A DNA stretch of 10,596 nucleotides from Nocardioidaceae bacterium. GTDB taxonomy: Bacteria > Actinomycetota > Actinomycetes > Propionibacteriales > Nocardioidaceae. Below the pieces are notes generated by a model. It was not told the DNA's origin. It saw only the letters and a list, made by a program, of their open reading frames with translations, and made no database searches. Shown here piece by piece: positions 1-8,112 of the stretch (the first letter of the stretch is position 1; each line of letters begins with the position of its first letter). The stretch is from contig JAICRS010000098.1 in NCBI GenBank assembly GCA_025966335.1, positions 1 through 10,596 of the forward strand. Reading direction: 5' to 3'. The position numbers and the translations under genes are program-made.

Positions 1-676
1 AGATGAAGCCCACCGGGTCGAGGTCCTGCCAGATGAAGTGGCTCGGGTCCCAGTTCAGGCCGAACGCCTCGCGGTGCCCGATCGCCTCGAGGGTCCGGAC
101 CGTGGTCCAGTAGTCGTAGGCGATCTCCGAGGGGTGCACCTCGTGGGCGAACCGCACGCCGCACTCGTCGAACACGTCGAGGATCGGGTTCCACCGGTCC
201 GCGAAGTCACGGTAACCCGCATCCACCAGCTCTTCGGTGACCGGCGGGAACATCGCGACGTACTTCCAGATCGACGAGCCGGTGAAGCCGACCACCACGT
301 CGACGCCGAGCCGTTGCGCGGCCCGCGCGGTCATCTTCATCTCCTCCGCCGCCCGCTGCCGGACGCCCTCAGCATCACCGTCGCCCCAGATCCGCGCCGG
401 GAGGATCGCCTGGTGCCGGGCGTCGATCGGGTCGTCGCAGACCGCCTGGCCCTTGAGGTGGTTCGAGATCGCGAACAGCCTCAGGTTGTACTTCTCGAGG
501 ATGTCGAGCCGGTCCTGGACGTAGGCGTCGTCCTCGGCGGCCTTCCAGACGTCGAGGTGGTCGCCCCAACAGGCGATCTCCAGCCCGTCGTACCCCCAGC
601 CGGAGGCGAGTCGGGCGACCTCCTCGAAGGGCAGGTCGGCCCACTGGCCGGTGAACAGCGTGATCGGTCGTGCCAT
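1..676 (-). CDS. Sugar phosphate isomerase/epimerase-like TIM-barrel protein, C-terminus cut by the window edge
   Basis: The ATG at 674-676 opens a frame running to base 1 without a stop, giving the first 225 residues; family members are usually about 300-340 residues long. The protein starts MARPITLFTGQW and has the AP-endonuclease-2/xylose-isomerase-like TIM-barrel pattern: an early GYDGLEIACWGDH strand (about 28-40), a GFTGSSIW strand (130-137), HEVHP (178-182) and NWDPSHF (208-214). Glu179, His181, Asp210 and His213 are likely metal or substrate ligands by analogy with tagatose-3-epimerase and hydroxypyruvate isomerase relatives. The gene lies 29 bp downstream of xylA, with AGGAAAAGGA upstream of the start, so it is probably translated from the same mRNA. 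The true substrate is unknown. Proteins of this type often accompany Gfo/Idh oxidoreductases and can isomerise keto-sugars or cleave 3-keto-glycosides. Family assignment is firm; the reaction is not. Confidence 0.9.
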   Translation of the reverse strand, partial: MARPITLFTGQWADLPFEEVARLASGWGYDGLEIACWGDHLDVWKAAEDDAYVQDRLDILEKYNLRLFAISNHLKGQAVCDDPIDARHQAILPARIWGDGDAEGVRQRAAEEMKMTARAAQRLGVDVVVGFTGSSIWKYVAMFPPVTEELVDAGYRDFADRWNPILDVFDECGVRFAHEVHPSEIAYDYWTTVRTLEAIGHREAFGLNWDPSHFIWQDLDPVGFI

Positions 677-705
677 CGAAAGTCCGTCCTTTTCCTGGTG
701 AGTGG

Positions 706-1869
706 TCAGCGGGCGCCGAGCAGGTGCTCCATCGCGAGCTGGTCGAGCCGCTCGAAGCCCATGCCGCGTGCGGCCATCGCGTCGATGTCGTGCTTCTCCT
801 CGCGCAGGGCGGCGAGCGACTCCCCCGCCGCCAGGGTGGGTACGGCGAGCTGGTCGACCCGCGACGCGGTGAGGGCCTCCTGCACCTCGGGGTCGGCCCG
901 GAACGCCCGGACCCGGCTGCGCAGGATCAGGTAGTTGCGCATGCAGGCGCGTGCGCTCTCCCAGACCCCGTCCATGTCCTCGGTGCGCGGCGGCTTGAAG
1001 TCGAAGTGGACGTAGCCGTCGTACGCCTTGCCGGACCCGGCACCCTCGATCGCGTCGACGGTCCAGAACGCACCGCGGAGGTTGCCGGCCCCGAACCGGA
1101 GGTCCTGGTCGTACCGGGGACCGTGCTGCCCGTTGAGGTCGATGTGGAACAGCTTGTCGTGCCACAGCGCCTGGGTGATCCCGTGCGCGTAGTTCAGGCC
1201 GGCCATCTCCTCGTGCCCGACCTCGGGGTTCAGGCCGACCAGCTCGGGCCGGTCCAGCTCGCCGATGAACGCCAGCGCGTGGCCGATCGTCGGCAGCAGG
1301 ATGTCACCGCGCGGCTCGTTGGGCTTGGGCTCGATCGCGAAGCGGATGTCGTAGCCCTGCTCGACGACGTACTCGCAGAGCAGGTTCATCGACTCCCGGT
1401 AGCGGTCCAGCGCCGCGGCGACGTCCTTCGACGCGCCGCTCTCGGCTCCCTCGCGGCCGCCCCACAGCACGTAGGTGCCGGCACCGAGCTCGGCGGCCAG
1501 GTCCAGGTTGCGCAACAGCTTCGAGAGCGCGTAGCGACGCACGTCCCGGTCGTTGGCGGTGAGCGCACCGTCCTTGAACGCGGCGTGACCGAACAGGTTG
1601 GTGGTCGCCATCTCGACGTGCAGACCGGTGTCGGACAACGCCTTGGTGAACTTGTCCAGCGTGGTCTGCCGTTCGGTGTCGTCGGGCACCAGGTCGTCGT
1701 CGTGGAAGGTGACCGCAGCGGCGCCGAGCTCGGCCAGCCGGTGCACTGACTCGATCGGGTCGAGCGGGTCGCGCACGGGACCGCCGAAAACGTCCACGCC
1801 CTGCCAGCCGACGGTCCAGAGCCCGAACGAGAACCGGTCCTCGGGGGTGGGTGTGTAGCTGTCACTCAT
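706..1869 (-). CDS. xylA: Xylose isomerase
   Basis: Cytoplasmic metal-dependent enzyme converting D-xylose to D-xylulose (and glucose to fructose in vitro). The 387-residue length and the N-terminal TPEDRFSFGLWTVGWQG fit the short class I enzymes of Streptomyces. All key positions are present: His56 and Asp59 in FHDDD, Trp136, metal ligands Glu180, Glu216, Asp244 and Asp290, the catalytic Lys182 in IEPKPNEP, and the second metal site with His219, Asp254 and Asp256 (NPEVGHE, HIDLNGQ, DQDLRFGAG, HFDFKPPR). From memory of the Streptomyces enzyme there is a small insertion, about four residues, near 278-287 before HFDFKPPR. The ATG start overlaps the stop of the oxidoreductase gene as ATGA. A strong GGAGG lies 7 nt upstream inside that gene, which fixes the start and implies coupled translation. 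Confidence 0.97.
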   Translation of the reverse strand: MSDSYTPTPEDRFSFGLWTVGWQGVDVFGGPVRDPLDPIESVHRLAELGAAAVTFHDDDLVPDDTERQTTLDKFTKALSDTGLHVEMATTNLFGHAAFKDGALTANDRDVRRYALSKLLRNLDLAAELGAGTYVLWGGREGAESGASKDVAAALDRYRESMNLLCEYVVEQGYDIRFAIEPKPNEPRGDILLPTIGHALAFIGELDRPELVGLNPEVGHEEMAGLNYAHGITQALWHDKLFHIDLNGQHGPRYDQDLRFGAGNLRGAFWTVDAIEGAGSGKAYDGYVHFDFKPPRTEDMDGVWESARACMRNYLILRSRVRAFRADPEVQEALTASRVDQLAVPTLAAGESLAALREEKHDIDAMAARGMGFERLDQLAMEHLLGAR

Positions 1870-3044
1870 GCGGTTACCTCCAGCCAGCTCTGCTTGTCGG
1901 CGCTCTCCTGCACCGCGGACAGGACCCGTTGCACCTGGAGACCGTCCGCGAACGAGGGCAGCGGGTCGCTCCCCTCACCGATCGCGGTGACCAGGTCGAC
2001 GACCTGGTGCACGAACCCGTGCTCGTAGCCGAGCAGGTGCCCGGGCGGCCACCACGCGCCGACGTACGGGTGCTCCGGCTCGGTGACCACGATCCGGCGG
2101 AACCCTGCGGTCTCGGCCGGTTCGGTGGCGTCGAAGAAGTGCAGGACGTTCATGTCCTCGAAGTCGAACGCCAGGCTGCCTTGCGTGCCGTTGATCTCGA
2201 TCCGGATCGCGTTCTTGCGACCGCGTGCCATCCGGGTCGCCTCGAAGGTGCCGATCGCGCCGCCGTCGAACCTGGCCAGGAAGGCGACCGCGTCGTCGAC
2301 GGTCACCTCGCCGCGTTCGGTGCCGGCGACCGCGGACAGGCCGCTGGACTCGGTCGGCACCGGCCGCTCGGTGACGAAGGTCTGCAGCATCCCGGTGACC
2401 GACCCGATCCGGTCACCGGTGATGTGCTGCGTCAGGTCGATGATGTGAGCACCGATGTCGCCCAGCGCGCCGGACCCGGCCCGCTCCTTCTGCAGCCGCC
2501 ACGACAACGGAGCCTCCGGGTCGGCGAGCCAGTCCTGGAGGTACTGCGCCCGCACCTGACGGATCTCGCCGAGGCGCCCGTCGCGCACCAGCCGGCGGGC
2601 CAGGCCGATCGCCGGGACCCGTCGGTAGGTGAACCCGACCATCGAGCGGACGCCCGAGGACGCCGCCCGCCGCGCCGCCGCGGCCATCGCCACGGCCTCG
2701 TCGACGGTGTTCGCGAGCGGCTTCTCGCAGAGCACGTGCTTGCCGGCCTCCAGCGCCGCGATGGCAATCTCGGCGTGCGTGTCGCCCGGCGTGCACACAT
2801 CGACCAGGTCGACGTCGTCGCGGTCGATCAGCGCGCGCCAGTCGGTCTCGGTCGACTCCCACCCGAGCTGGTCCGCTGCGGCCCGGAGCCGGTTCTCGTC
2901 GCGCCCGCACAGCGCCGCCATCCGCGGCGTCAGCGGGAGGTCGAAGAACCGGTGCGCGTTGCGCCAGGCCTGTGAGTGCGCCGCGCCCATGAAGGCGTAG
3001 CCCACCATGCCCACGCGGAGCGTGCCCTGCTTGTCCTCGTTCAT
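1866..3044 (-). CDS. Gfo/Idh/MocA-family NAD(P)-dependent oxidoreductase, levoglucosan-dehydrogenase-like
   Basis: The 392-residue protein has an N-terminal Rossmann fold with a G-x-x-G type dinucleotide loop (GMVGYAFMGAAH, 12-23), then CTPGDTH (84-90) and the family's EKP motif (Glu107-Lys108-Pro109). In the C-terminal domain, GDIGAHIIDL carries the usual catalytic Asp196, His200 and Asp203, with Lys108 as partner. FTYRR (138-142) matches the NYRR-like element. Segments YLQDWLADPEAPLSWR (168-183) and PSFADGLQVQ near the C-terminus recall, from memory, levoglucosan dehydrogenase and related sugar C3-dehydrogenases; I could not align them. Alternatives are inositol or xylose dehydrogenase. It begins 44 bp after the binding-protein gene with a modest AAGG site and overlaps xylA by 4 bp, so it probably belongs to the same operon. 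Family is certain; substrate is inference. Confidence 0.93.
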   Translation of the reverse strand: MNEDKQGTLRVGMVGYAFMGAAHSQAWRNAHRFFDLPLTPRMAALCGRDENRLRAAADQLGWESTETDWRALIDRDDVDLVDVCTPGDTHAEIAIAALEAGKHVLCEKPLANTVDEAVAMAAAARRAASSGVRSMVGFTYRRVPAIGLARRLVRDGRLGEIRQVRAQYLQDWLADPEAPLSWRLQKERAGSGALGDIGAHIIDLTQHITGDRIGSVTGMLQTFVTERPVPTESSGLSAVAGTERGEVTVDDAVAFLARFDGGAIGTFEATRMARGRKNAIRIEINGTQGSLAFDFEDMNVLHFFDATEPAETAGFRRIVVTEPEHPYVGAWWPPGHLLGYEHGFVHQVVDLVTAIGEGSDPLPSFADGLQVQRVLSAVQESADKQSWLEVTA

Positions 3045-3075
3045 CAGATGCCTTGCCCTTGATCAGTGCTGGTGG

Positions 3076-3090
3076 GACCGCGTCGCGGTC
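3076..3090 (-). other. Short inverted repeat at the binding-protein/oxidoreductase junction
   Basis: GACCGCG-T-CGCGGTC is a perfect 7+7 palindrome around one base, ending inside the stop codon of the binding-protein gene. As RNA it could form a five-pair stem with a five-base loop. There is no U-tract on the coding strand (CCACCAGC follows), so it is not a classical terminator. It could protect the 3' end of the upstream message or attenuate reading into the catabolic genes, or it could be chance in GC-rich DNA. Confidence 0.3.
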
Positions 3091-4150
3091 AGGACTGGAA
3101 CGCCGTCGGCAGGAACTGCTCGACGTTCTCCTCCGTGACCACGGGGGCGTAGAGCACGATCTTGCGGGGAACCTCGACCTCGACCAGGTCGGTGAGCGCC
3201 TTGTCCTGGGCGACCAGGCGGGCGAGCCGGATGCCGTCGGCGCCCTGGGTCGCCGGGTAGACGACGGTCGCCTGGATCAGCGAGTCACCGGACTGGATGG
3301 CCTCCATCACGTTGCGGGAGCCGGCGCCACCGACGACGAAGAACTCGTCACGGCCGGAGTTCTCGATCGCGGCCATCACGCCGACACCCTGGTCGTCGTC
3401 GTGGTTCCAGATCGCGTCGATCTGGGGCGCGGCCTGGAGCAGGTTCGAGGCGGCGCGCTCGCCGGACTCGACGGTGAACTCGGCGGCGACGCGGTTGTCC
3501 ACGTCGAGGCCGCAGTCGCTCAGTGCGTCCGCGAATCCCTGGCTGCGGTCCTGGGTCAGCGGCAGCGAGTCGATGCCGGCGATCTCCGCGACCACGGCGT
3601 CCTTGTTGTCGCCGATCTGCTCGCAGATGTAGGTGCCGGCGGACACGCCCATCCCGTAGTTGTCACCGAGCACGGTGGCTCGGGCCGCGAAGGGGCTCTC
3701 GAACTCACGGTCGACGTTGATCACCGGGATGCCGGACTCCATCGCCTTCAGCGCGACCGGCGTCAGCGCGGCACCGTCGAAGGGCAGCAGCACGATCGCG
3801 TCGACCTGGTCGTTGATGAAGGTCTCGACCTGGCTGATCTGCACGCTGACGTCGTTGGTGCCCTCGGCGACGACGAGCTCCACGTCCTCGAACTTCTCCG
3901 CCTCGGCCTTCGCCGCAGCGGTGATCTGCGCCATCCATCCGTGGTCGGCGGCGGGTGCGGAGAACCCGATGGTCACGGTCTCACCGGTCTCGTCGTTGGA
4001 GCCCGAGGCGGCGTTCTGGTTGCCGGAGGTCTCGTCGTTGACGGCCTCGGGGGTGTTGCTGGTGCAGCCGGCGGCGACGACACCGATGGTGAGCATGGCG
4101 GCCGTGCTCATCAGCAGCCGGCGCCTCAGGGGCAGTGTGCGGTCGGACAT
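3089..4150 (-). CDS. Sugar ABC transporter substrate-binding lipoprotein (periplasmic-binding-protein-like, CUT2 type)
   Basis: Extracellular lipid-anchored receptor delivering sugar to the adjacent permease. The 353-residue protein begins MSDRTLPLRRRLL, then a hydrophobic stretch and the lipobox VAAGC with Cys29 as the likely lipidated residue. A Ser/Asn/Asp/Glu-rich linker follows (about 31-58). The mature part has the ribose-binding-protein fold: IGFSAPAADHGW (61-72), VDAIVLLPFD (116-125), IPVINVDREF (141-150), Arg202 and IWNHDDDQG (247-255). Asp148-Arg149, Arg202 and Asn249 sit where RbsB-type proteins contact sugar. The frame stays open far upstream through the permease gene, but the start at 4150 is fixed by the signal peptide and by AAGGAGAA just upstream. 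The ligand may be xylose or another sugar or glycoside; the sequence alone does not decide. Confidence 0.93.
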   Translation of the reverse strand: MSDRTLPLRRRLLMSTAAMLTIGVVAAGCTSNTPEAVNDETSGNQNAASGSNDETGETVTIGFSAPAADHGWMAQITAAAKAEAEKFEDVELVVAEGTNDVSVQISQVETFINDQVDAIVLLPFDGAALTPVALKAMESGIPVINVDREFESPFAARATVLGDNYGMGVSAGTYICEQIGDNKDAVVAEIAGIDSLPLTQDRSQGFADALSDCGLDVDNRVAAEFTVESGERAASNLLQAAPQIDAIWNHDDDQGVGVMAAIENSGRDEFFVVGGAGSRNVMEAIQSGDSLIQATVVYPATQGADGIRLARLVAQDKALTDLVEVEVPRKIVLYAPVVTEENVEQFLPTAFQS

Positions 4151-4206
4151 GGTTTCTCCTTGACGGTGTGGTGTGGCGACATCGGGTGAGGGGCGACGCC
4201 GTACGG

Positions 4207-5274
4207 TCACGGCGACGAGCTGCGGTTGGCGAAGCGTTGCTGCAGGAGGACGGCGATGACGATGATCACGCCCTTGGCGACCGCCTGCGCCGAGATGGAC
4301 AGGTTGTTCATCGTGAAGACGTTCGACAGCGTGGTGAAGATCAGCACGCCAAGCACGGTGCCGCCGATCGTTCCGCGGCCGCCGGAGAGCAGCGTTCCGC
4401 CGATCACGACGGCCGCGATGGCGTCGAGCTCGTAGAGGGTGCCGTGCGTGGAGGAGCCGGTCGTCGTCCGGGCCATCAGCATGATCGCGGCGATTCCGCA
4501 GCACACGCCGACCAGCACGTAGAGCATGACGGTGTGCCGGTGCACGTTGATGCCGGCCAGGCGGGCGGCCTCGATGTTGCCGCCGACGGCGAACGTACGC
4601 CGGCCGAAGGTGGTCCGGTTCAACAGCACCCAGCCGGCGATCGCGACCAGCGCGAACATGATCACCAGGACCGGGACGCCGACCACGTCGGCGCGGAAGA
4701 AGTCGGCGAAGCCCTGGGCGGTGATGATCTGGGTGCGCCTGTCGGAGAGGATCTCGGCCAGTCCGCGCGCGCTGGCCAGCATCGCGAGCGTCGCGATGAA
4801 CGGCACCACCTTGCCGTAGGCGACCAGGAGACCGTTGACCAGGCCGCAGCCGGCTCCGACCAGCAGCGCGGTGCTGACCATCACGATCCAGTGCGTGTCG
4901 TCCGCCAGCGTCTGGGTGGCCAGCGTGGTGGCCCACACCGAGGACAGGGCGAGGATCGCACCGACCGAGAGGTCGATGCCGCCACCTGTGATCACGAACG
5001 TCATCCCGATGCTGACCACCCCGATCACCGAGGCGAGTCGCAGGATCGTCATGAAGTTGTCGACGTCGATGAACCGCTCGGGGGCCGTCGCGTAGCCGAC
5101 CAGGCAGAGCAGCCCGAAGGCGAGGACCAGGCCGAGGTTGCGGCCCGCGCTCGACGCGGTGAGCAGCCTCAGGGCCCAGTGGTCGCGCCGGTTGTCCTCG
5201 GGTGAGGTCTGCGGCGGTGTCTCCTTGCTGCCGACCGGGTCGCTGACCTGGGCGGGTGTGCTGTTGCTGTTCAT
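4207..5274 (-). CDS. Sugar ABC transporter permease (RbsC/XylH-like, BPD_transp_2 family)
   Basis: Inner-membrane channel subunit of a CUT2-type sugar importer, 355 residues, the usual length. A hydrophilic N-terminal tail (about 1-45) precedes a series of hydrophobic segments, roughly 46-62, 82-98, 103-120, 129-152, 157-170, 198-217, 249-268, 284-313 and 333-345. Family landmarks are IGMTFVITGGGIDLSVGAIL (89-108), FAVGGNIEAARLAGI (228-242), the cytoplasmic loop that contacts the ATPase, and VIGGTLLSGGRGTIGG (290-305). Only one permease gene is present, so it presumably acts as a homodimer. The start overlaps the ATPase stop (ATGA at 5271-5274), with GGGAG six bases upstream, indicating translational coupling. 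The binding-protein gene follows after 56 bp. Resemblance to xylose permeases is only at family level. Confidence 0.95.
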   Translation of the reverse strand: MNSNSTPAQVSDPVGSKETPPQTSPEDNRRDHWALRLLTASSAGRNLGLVLAFGLLCLVGYATAPERFIDVDNFMTILRLASVIGVVSIGMTFVITGGGIDLSVGAILALSSVWATTLATQTLADDTHWIVMVSTALLVGAGCGLVNGLLVAYGKVVPFIATLAMLASARGLAEILSDRRTQIITAQGFADFFRADVVGVPVLVIMFALVAIAGWVLLNRTTFGRRTFAVGGNIEAARLAGINVHRHTVMLYVLVGVCCGIAAIMLMARTTTGSSTHGTLYELDAIAAVVIGGTLLSGGRGTIGGTVLGVLIFTTLSNVFTMNNLSISAQAVAKGVIIVIAVLLQQRFANRSSSP

Positions 5275-6794
5275 GCCGCGCTCCCTGCCATCACCAGGTC
5301 CAGGACCTGGTGCTCGGTGATTTCCTGCGCCGGACCTCTGTGCACGATCTCTCCTTCACGGACCACCAGGACCTGGTCTGCCAGACCGAGGACCTCTTCC
5401 ACCTCGCTGGACACGACGACGACCGCGACCCCCTGGTCGGCGAGAGAGCGCACGAGCGCGTAGATCTCGCTGCGCGCGCCCACGTCGACACCGCGGGTGG
5501 GCTCGTCGAGCAGCAGCACGCGGCAGTGCCGCATCAGCCACCGGGCGAGCACGACCTTCTGCTGGTTGCCGCCGGACAGGGTGCGCACGGCCTGGTCGAC
5601 ACCCGCCGGCCGTACGTCGAGCGAGCGGGTGATCTCGGCCGCCGCGATCCGCTCCTGCTTGCTGCCCAGGAAGCCGGCGCGCGCGAAACGCGTCATCGAG
5701 GACACGCTGATGTTGCGGTAGACGGCATGGTCCAGCAGAAGCCCTTGGCTCTTGCGTTCCTCCGGCGCCAGGCCGATGCCCGCAGCCACCGCCGTGTGCA
5801 CGGACCCCGGTCGCAGGCGCTTGCCGTCGACGCGCACCGAACCGGCGCTCGCCTTGCGGGCGCCGTAGACCGTCTCGAGGATCTCCGAGCGGCCGGCGCC
5901 GACCAGCCCGGCAAGACCCACGATCTGCCCGGCGCGGACCTCGAAGGCGACGTCGTGGAAGGTGCCGTCCAGGGCGAGCCCGTCGACCTCCAGGACCACC
6001 GGTGCGCCCGGTGCGGGCGGTCTGCGGTCGGGGAAGACGTACTCGATCGACCGGCCGGTCATCAGGTGGATCAGGTCCGCGGTCGACGTCGACTTCGCGT
6101 CCAGCCCGGTGCTCACGGTGCTGCCGTCCTTGAGGACGGTGACCCGGTCGCCGATCTCCTTGACCTCCTGGAGCCGGTGCGAGATGTAGACCACGGCCAC
6201 GCCGTCGCGGGTGAGCTCTGCGATCACCCGGAAGAGGTTGCCGACCTCCTCCTGGTCGAGGACCGCGGACGGCTCGTCCATGACGATCAGCCGGGCGTCC
6301 CGGGACAGGGCCCGGGCCATGCTGACGATCTGCTTGCCCGCCGGCGACAGCTTGCCGACTTCCTGGCCGACCCGGATCTCGCCGTGCCCGAGGCGCTCCA
6401 GGATGGCCTGTGCCTTGCGCCTGGCCTCGGACGCCCGGAGGAGGCCGCCGCGGGACAGCTCGTGCCCGAGGTAGATGTTCTCGGCGACGGTGAGCCCGTC
6501 GACCAGGTCCAGCTCCTGGTAGATGGTGGCGATGCCTTGCTTGATCGCCGCGGTCGGTGAGCTCAGGTCGACCTTCTCGCCCTCCCACCAGATCTCGCCC
6601 TCGTCGGGCCGGTGGGCGCCGGCGAGGACCTTGATCAGGGTCGACTTGCCTGCCCCGTTCTGGCCGAGCAGGCAGTGCACCTCGCCGACCCGGACGTCGA
6701 GGTCGACACCGTCGAGGGCCCGGACACCGGGAAACTCCTTGACGATGCCGCGCATCTCGAGGAGCGCGGCGGCGTCCTTCTCGGGCACGGTCAT
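5271..6794 (-). CDS. Sugar ABC transporter ATPase with two nucleotide-binding domains (RbsA/XylG/MglA-like)
   Basis: The 507-residue cytoplasmic energy subunit has two fused ABC domains, as usual for ribose, xylose and galactose importers. Domain 1 carries Walker A GQNGAGKST (44-52), the Q-loop YQE (92-94), a diverged signature LSPAGKQ (149-155), Walker B LIVMDEP (169-175) and His206. Domain 2 has the degenerate Walker A GLVGAGRSE (296-304), a good signature LSGGNQQ (406-412), Walker B VLLLDEPTRGVD (426-437), and Ser-Ser where the switch His normally sits. This asymmetry, with one intact Walker A, is normal for the family. The start overlaps the ROK repressor stop (ATGA at 6791-6794), with GGAAGGGG upstream, and the stop overlaps the permease start. 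The three genes are therefore probably cotranscribed and translationally coupled. Confidence 0.96.
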   Translation of the reverse strand: MTVPEKDAAALLEMRGIVKEFPGVRALDGVDLDVRVGEVHCLLGQNGAGKSTLIKVLAGAHRPDEGEIWWEGEKVDLSSPTAAIKQGIATIYQELDLVDGLTVAENIYLGHELSRGGLLRASEARRKAQAILERLGHGEIRVGQEVGKLSPAGKQIVSMARALSRDARLIVMDEPSAVLDQEEVGNLFRVIAELTRDGVAVVYISHRLQEVKEIGDRVTVLKDGSTVSTGLDAKSTSTADLIHLMTGRSIEYVFPDRRPPAPGAPVVLEVDGLALDGTFHDVAFEVRAGQIVGLAGLVGAGRSEILETVYGARKASAGSVRVDGKRLRPGSVHTAVAAGIGLAPEERKSQGLLLDHAVYRNISVSSMTRFARAGFLGSKQERIAAAEITRSLDVRPAGVDQAVRTLSGGNQQKVVLARWLMRHCRVLLLDEPTRGVDVGARSEIYALVRSLADQGVAVVVVSSEVEEVLGLADQVLVVREGEIVHRGPAQEITEHQVLDLVMAGSAA

Positions 6795-8077
6795 CGGGTG
6801 GCCCCTTCCATGAGGTCTGCCGAACGGTCGGCGGAGCGGCGCGGCACCTGCGTCGGATCGGTGAAGACGGAGTCCAGGGCGACCTGCGCCCCGCCGCGCA
6901 CGGCCGCGGTGAACCCGAGCGTGGACAGCTCCACCCGGCAGTCGCCGGCCCTCGGCGCGATGGACCCGGCGGCGAGCTCGTCGCGGATGCCGTCGAGCAT
7001 CCAGCCACCGACGACCGCGAAGTAGCCGCCGAGGACGAGCACCCTCGGGTTCAGCACGTTGACCAGCGTGGCGGCGCCGCGTCCGACCCAGCCGCCCACC
7101 TGGTGCAGGGCGGCGAGCGTGCGGGCGTCGCCGAGCTCGGCGCGACGGTTCAGCTCGGCCAGCCGGTCCTCGAGACCGAGCGCGGGGTCCTGGATCGGGT
7201 CATCGGGGTCGGCGGCGGCGGACAGCAGCGCGCGGAGTCCGGCGACGGTCTCCCAACACCCGGTCCGGCCGCACCCGCAGCGGCGGCCCTGCGGGTCGAC
7301 CCGCATGTGCCCGATCTCGCCGGCGAAGCCCTGCGCGCCGCGAAGCAGCCGGCCACCGGAGATGATGCCGCCGCCGACGCCGGCCTCTCCGACCAGCACC
7401 AGCACGTCGGCGCGGTCACCCTCCGGAAGGGCGGCTGCCTCGGCCATCGCCGCGAGGTTGGCCTCGTTGTCGACCAGCAGCGGGTACGCCGGCCGGTCCA
7501 GTCGCTGATGCACCAGGTCCGCGACCGGCACGTCGTGCCAGCCGAGGTTCGGGCCCACGGCGAGCACACCGGCGCCGCGGTCGACGAGTCCGGCGACGCC
7601 GAGCGTCAGGCCGACCGTACGCGCGTCGCGGGCGAGCACCTCGTCGGTGGCCTCGTGAATCAGCTGCGCCAGCCGGTCGAGAACCTCGTCGGGGTCGAGG
7701 CGCGCGGTGTCCAGGGAGGAGCGCTTCTCGGCCACCACCGTGCCGCGCAGGTCGAGCGCCAGCACCTCGACGTGGTTCACGTTGACCTCGGCACCGATCC
7801 CGCAGACGGTGGCGCCGTCCAGCTCGATCGTGTGGCCGGGACGGCCGACGTTGCCGCGCTCCAGCGAGCCGTCGCGGACCAGGCCGCGTTCGGACAGCTC
7901 GCTGACCAGGCTGGACACGGTGGCCTTGTTCAGACCTGTGCTGGTGGCGATCTTCGCCCGCGAGTGGGGTCCGAGGTCGCGGATGTGGCGCAGCACCAGG
8001 CCGAGATTGTGCCGGCGGAGCACCATCTGGTCGGCAGCTGAAGCGTTGCCGGTCAACGGCTGTGACTGGTGCTGCAT
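6791..8077 (-). CDS. ROK-family transcriptional repressor (NagC/XylR type) heading the transporter operon
   Basis: With the ATG at 8077 the protein has 428 residues, typical for ROK repressors. A winged helix-turn-helix lies at about 25-85 (SRAKIATSTGLNKATVSSL then GRPG). The sugar-kinase-like ROK domain follows, with LVDNEANLAAMAEA (201-214) and the zinc motif G-H-x9-C-x-C-G-x2-G-C-x-E (256-276). The N-terminal phosphate loop of real kinases is lost (EVNVNHVEVLALDLRG), so it probably senses sugar without phosphorylating it. The frame continues upstream to 8344, but I prefer 8077: AGGGGAGG lies 9 nt upstream, and the extra residues would be translated across the promoter and carry no family features. 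As first gene of the operon with an operator-like repeat over its promoter, it is probably autoregulatory. Its ligand may be xylose or another imported sugar. Confidence 0.93.
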   Translation of the reverse strand: MQHQSQPLTGNASAADQMVLRRHNLGLVLRHIRDLGPHSRAKIATSTGLNKATVSSLVSELSERGLVRDGSLERGNVGRPGHTIELDGATVCGIGAEVNVNHVEVLALDLRGTVVAEKRSSLDTARLDPDEVLDRLAQLIHEATDEVLARDARTVGLTLGVAGLVDRGAGVLAVGPNLGWHDVPVADLVHQRLDRPAYPLLVDNEANLAAMAEAAALPEGDRADVLVLVGEAGVGGGIISGGRLLRGAQGFAGEIGHMRVDPQGRRCGCGRTGCWETVAGLRALLSAAADPDDPIQDPALGLEDRLAELNRRAELGDARTLAALHQVGGWVGRGAATLVNVLNPRVLVLGGYFAVVGGWMLDGIRDELAAGSIAPRAGDCRVELSTLGFTAAVRGGAQVALDSVFTDPTQVPRRSADRSADLMEGATR

Positions 8078-8112
8078 CCCGGCGCGCCTCCCCTGCTGTG
8101 ACCCGCGACACG

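Noticed and set aside
38..2975. Long plus-strand open frames opposite the TIM-barrel gene, xylA and the oxidoreductase (38-934, 670-1749, 1851-2975)
   Set aside because: They are antisense to genes with clear family motifs, have Arg/Val/Leu/Asp-rich composition without domains, and arise because GC-rich codons lack stops on the opposite strand.
4151..4936. Apparent 262-residue N-terminal extension of the binding protein
   Set aside because: It runs out of frame through the permease gene, is Arg/Gly/Pro-rich and featureless, and would bury the lipoprotein signal peptide. The start at 4150 has its own ribosome site.
3053..6560. Plus-strand open frames of 350-430 codons opposite the transporter genes (3053-4189, 4135-5205, 5256-6560)
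   Set aside because: Antisense shadows of the binding protein, permease and ATPase; no recognisable motif or convincing ribosome site.
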